NCBI GenBank assembly: GCA_913060675.1
Contig: CAJXUS010000008.1
Span: 35,727-99,726 of the forward strand
DNA length: 64,000 nucleotides
Reading direction: 5' to 3'
From: an uncultured Rhodospirillales bacterium
Lineage (GTDB): Bacteria; Pseudomonadota; Alphaproteobacteria; Kiloniellales; Kiloniellaceae
This document shows, piece after piece, positions 62,114 to 64,000 of the stretch (its first letter is position 1; every line of letters starts with the position of its first letter). The notes beneath the pieces are model-generated. The model had not been told where the DNA came from. It ran no database searches and was given only the letters and a program-made list of their open reading frames with translations. Position numbers and translations under genes: made by a program.

Positions 62114-62503
62114 TTACCCTTGTTTTTTCTGGGTCTGTCTAATTTGCTCACTCCAGTTAATAGAATGGGCATAACCCGTAATAAAAATAGGTCGAGTTTT
62201 CTGACAATCACCGTACTTTCCACTATAGACGGTTTCTTTTGCAGATCGTTGAATTAAATTTAGAAGTTTCTGGTCACCCAAATCTTTTCCCAACGCAATT
62301 GTTATTGCAGCAACGTTGGCTTCAAATTGCTGTAACTCCTGAGGGTCAAGATATTGGCATTTTTGATTCAAATACCAAGAACCCGCAACTTTACCAAAAG
62401 ATTCTAAAGCACTACCTACGGCATTATTCTGGGCTGTGCTTCTTTCAACAATACCAAGTGTTAAAACACCAACCGAAATAGAAAAAAGAAAGATTTTCAG
62501 CAT
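62114..62503 (-). CDS. Small secreted protein of unknown function
   Basis: A 129-residue protein: signal peptide LKIFLFSISVGVLTLGIVERSTAQ, then a helical mature part with two Cys (NQKCQYLDPQE and GKYGDCQKTRP) that may form a disulfide. No family recognised. GGGGTG stands five bases before the ATG. It lies between R4 and R5. Confidence 0.65.
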   Translation of the reverse strand: MLKIFLFSISVGVLTLGIVERSTAQNNAVGSALESFGKVAGSWYLNQKCQYLDPQELQQFEANVAAITIALGKDLGDQKLLNLIQRSAKETVYSGKYGDCQKTRPIFITGYAHSINWSEQIRQTQKKQG

Positions 62504-62703
62504 AATTCACCCCTATAGATGAATATCCCATAGACAATACCACCATACTTATCAAGCGGATTCATTAACGATGACTAGAAAGCGAAAGCCCTTTTGATCA
62601 TAAGGTCAACCGTATCAACGAACTGCTACCCTGGAGCTATACTCAGAGTATAGTTTCAATAATCTTAGCGATCGCAAACGCTTCTTGATACTTACCTGTA
62701 GCG

Positions 62704-62812
62704 GCTTGAAATGATCCGAGCCTCGGCTTGAAATCATCGAAGATTTAGGCTCGAATTAAATGATAATAAACTCGAATTAAGTGAAAATGAGCTTGAAATC
62801 ATAATTCTCAGC
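62704..62812. repeat. Array of five degenerate 21-23 bp direct repeats
   Basis: Unit starts GCTTGAA at 62704, GCTTGAA at 62726, GCTCGAA at 62749, ACTCGAA at 62770 and GCTTGAA at 62791, so distances are 22, 23, 21 and 21 bases. Typical unit: GCTTGAAATCATC plus about nine variable bases. Spacing equals two DNA turns, as in iterons or arrays of protein sites, but no Rep gene is present. Confidence 0.65.
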
Positions 62813-62858
62813 TCACATTATCTGCAACTATAAATCAGGCTATGATTTGAACCCCTTC

Positions 62859-62878
62859 GTGCCATAAGCGGACACTTA
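62859..62878 (+). repeat. Dispersed repeat R5
   Basis: GTGCCATAAGCGGACACTTA, left arm poorly kept (GATTTGAACCCCTTC). It lies 100 bases before the integrase remnant. Confidence 0.75.
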
Positions 62879-62959
62879 GATATTTAATATTTCAGTCCAA
62901 AGTTCGTGTATTTTAAGTACTGAAATATACTGGTTCTCTCAATAATAAGAGGATCAGTC

Positions 62960-63052
62960 ATGTTAAATTTATCTCAGAAATCAATACGGTCAATACCTTG
63001 GAATAAAGGAAAATTGGTAGGCCAGAAACCGCCTTTGAAAATTCAAGAGTAG
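62960..63052 (+). pseudogene. Truncated tyrosine-type integrase (N-terminal 30 codons only)
   Basis: A short frame MLNLSQKSIRSIPWNKGKLV, GQKPPLKIQE, stop. PWNKGKLVGQKPPLK is the highly conserved start of a group of chromosomal tyrosine recombinases, which normally continues with KEIWAIRxRLQ. Here a stop follows after QE and the rest of the enzyme is absent. GAGG lies eight bases before the ATG. It is a relic of an integrase gene and points to a mobile origin of the segment. Confidence 0.78.
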
Positions 63053-63389
63053 CTTACTCTTCCCTGTAAGTTCTATCCAATTGATCCATCTATGCCTTGA
63101 GCAAGTAATCCAGGGCTGAGCGACGATTACGGATTAGCGAACCTTCAGATATAGGCGGGGGAGACCGGACGCTTACGTTTAGTACTAATTATCACAGTAC
63201 CATTAAACATGGGGTCGACTCCGGCTCAGTGCAAAATAGGGCGCTAAGGACTTTTCTATTCGAATAGGTCGCATTACGGTCGTTCGCCGCGCCTCGCATG
63301 AACCGTCAAGTTACGGACTTTTCTGCCGATCAAATTGCCTCCTCAGCACAAGAATGGCATCATTACAAAACCAATTAGGAAGCCAACGT
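63053..63389. other. Non-coding segment after the integrase remnant
   Basis: About 337 bases without a gene. A perfect 12-bp palindrome CTATTCGAATAG lies at 63256-63267. The rest shows no homology that I recognise; further integrase codons are not visible. Confidence 0.5.
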
Positions 63390-63872
63390 ATGCATTTAGC
63401 TCAAAAAACAAAAGCCGCAGAACTTGCCATGGCTTTGACGTGGGGATACGCGGCACTGCCGGAAGCCATTGAATGGGCCGATGAGCAGATTTTGTACACA
63501 GATGTCCCTGACAACACACTTTTTGATTTATCACTTGCAACCGGCCCTAACGAGGCAGCCGGTTACCTTCGGGCATTGTCCGAGGGAACGGACGAGTGGC
63601 TCAATCTAGCTTATTTTCTATGTCGTTTCCATACAGCTAAAACCATGAATCTCAAAGATGCATCCCAATTGGCTAAACATTTATACATGGTCGCGCAATA
63701 TGATGATCCACCGGAACCATTCAGAGCATTTACGCATCATTGGGACGCAATTGATCTGGCGGGTGATGGTACTTATGGCAATTCAGAGGACTGCATTGAG
63801 AGTTTTTTGAACGATATAAGAAATGTGATTGTCGCAAGCGGCGGGCCGGAATTCAAATTTCGCTCGGTCTAG
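63390..63872 (+). CDS. Hypothetical protein (DUF6931-like)
   Basis: A 160-residue protein: AQKTKAAELAMALTWGYAALPEAIEWADEQIL, NEAAGYLRALSEGTDEWLNLAYFLCRFHTAK and DDPPEPFRAFTHHWDAIDLAGDG. Acidic, helical, without signal peptide. It reminds me of the DUF6931 group of small soluble proteins, but this is not firm. AGGAAG lies in front of the ATG at 63390; the ATG at 63354 in the same frame is less likely. R6 follows 60 bases after its stop. Confidence 0.68.
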   Translation: MHLAQKTKAAELAMALTWGYAALPEAIEWADEQILYTDVPDNTLFDLSLATGPNEAAGYLRALSEGTDEWLNLAYFLCRFHTAKTMNLKDASQLAKHLYMVAQYDDPPEPFRAFTHHWDAIDLAGDGTYGNSEDCIESFLNDIRNVIVASGGPEFKFRSV

Positions 63873-63934
63873 CTTACCTTCGTGGCTCATACGTCCTTAC
63901 TGTTGGCTGCTTTGGGTTGGTTCCAGCCCGCTTA

Positions 63935-63954
63935 GTGCCATAAGCTGAATTAGT
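63935..63954 (+). repeat. Dispersed repeat R6
   Basis: GTGCCATAAGCTGAATTAGT with left arm GGTTCCAGCCCGCTTA. Last copy before the window ends. Confidence 0.72.
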
Positions 63955-64000
63955 TCCGACTTGATCTGACACCACCCTCTTTTCATAAGTGAGAATTAAG

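Larger units (their letters stand above)
62504..62959. other. Non-coding segment with repeat array, R5 and inverted repeat
   Basis: No gene. It contains a five-unit array of 21-23 bp repeats (62704-62812), repeat R5 (62859-62878) and a 10-bp inverted repeat ATATTTCAGT/ACTGAAATAT (62887-62896, 62919-62928) just upstream of the integrase remnant. Confidence 0.7.

Noticed and set aside
63879..63895. A third ECF42 promoter: CTCATACGTCCTT recurs at 63887
   Set aside because: The -10 context is identical over 13 bases, but the position 17 bases upstream reads CTAGCT and not TGTCGG, and no gene follows in the window. It may matter if a gene lies beyond the edge.
58490..63965. Integron attC sites as an explanation of the dispersed repeats
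   Set aside because: I looked for the GTTRRRY/RYYYAAC core pair that defines attC. One GTTAAGC follows R3, but no partner is placed correctly and the other copies have none; genes are also in mixed orientation.
1..64000. CRISPR arrays, tRNA or rRNA genes
   Set aside because: No regularly spaced identical 24-40 bp repeats and no tRNA-like cloverleaf with the GGTTCGAATCC box were found on either strand.

Overview
The window reads as chromosome of a marine-type alphaproteobacterium, most likely Rhodospirillales-like (for example near Kiloniellaceae or Terasakiellaceae; genus not resolvable by eye). The evidence is a set of genes typical of that class: GapR (DUF2312), DUF1465/RcdA-like, TrcR (DUF1013), DUF1192, DUF1244, COQ9, two YdcH/DUF465 proteins, TIGR02444, a split PntAA-PntAB-PntB transhydrogenase, and a ROSE-type RNA thermometer upstream of hsp20. 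Base composition is moderately AT-rich by eye, and TGA is used as a normal stop codon.

Positions 1 to about 42.9 kb are a conserved core with metabolic and housekeeping genes: the start of an ABC exporter, rpmE, a DUF1465 gene, hsp20 with its thermometer, 3-hydroxybutyrate dehydrogenase, an AEC transporter, quinone oxidoreductase and trcR, prpE, the ubiX / TIGR02444 / DUF465 / GGDEF / purE-purK neighbourhood, an orphan Nmad3 gene, COQ9-def, rpsU, a YegD-like Hsp70, pntAA-pntAB-pntB, an ABC1 kinase, a cysteine-synthase-fold enzyme, an M3 oligopeptidase, two acyl-CoA ligases (one in a three-domain LplT-Aas fusion), a BCCT transporter interrupted by an in-frame TGA, gapR, DUF1244, two chemoreceptors, N-formylglutamate amidohydrolase, glycerate kinase and rarD.

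Positions 43 to 58.4 kb are a run of small regulator-plus-effector modules: an ECF42-type sigma factor with its DGPF/YciI partner and a VOC gene, with two matching candidate promoters; a TetR-methyltransferase-GST operon with paired operators; a cupredoxin-DUF4142 pair divergent from an AraC regulator; nitroreductase-EamA divergent from MarR; ClbS/DfsB, GFA, UspA and YaeQ genes; and a cupin gene divergent from a second, paralogous AraC regulator. The intergenic spaces here carry copies of the marR 3' end and several short perfect tandem duplications, which suggests recent local rearrangement.

Positions 58.4 to 64 kb look like an accessory island. Short genes of unknown function, in mixed orientation, are separated about every 1 kb by six same-strand copies of a dispersed repeat (core GTGCCATAAGCGG). 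The segment also holds the truncated N-terminus of a tyrosine integrase, an array of five degenerate 21-23 bp repeats, and a lone IS6-like terminal repeat. This cassette-like layout is the least explained structure in the window.
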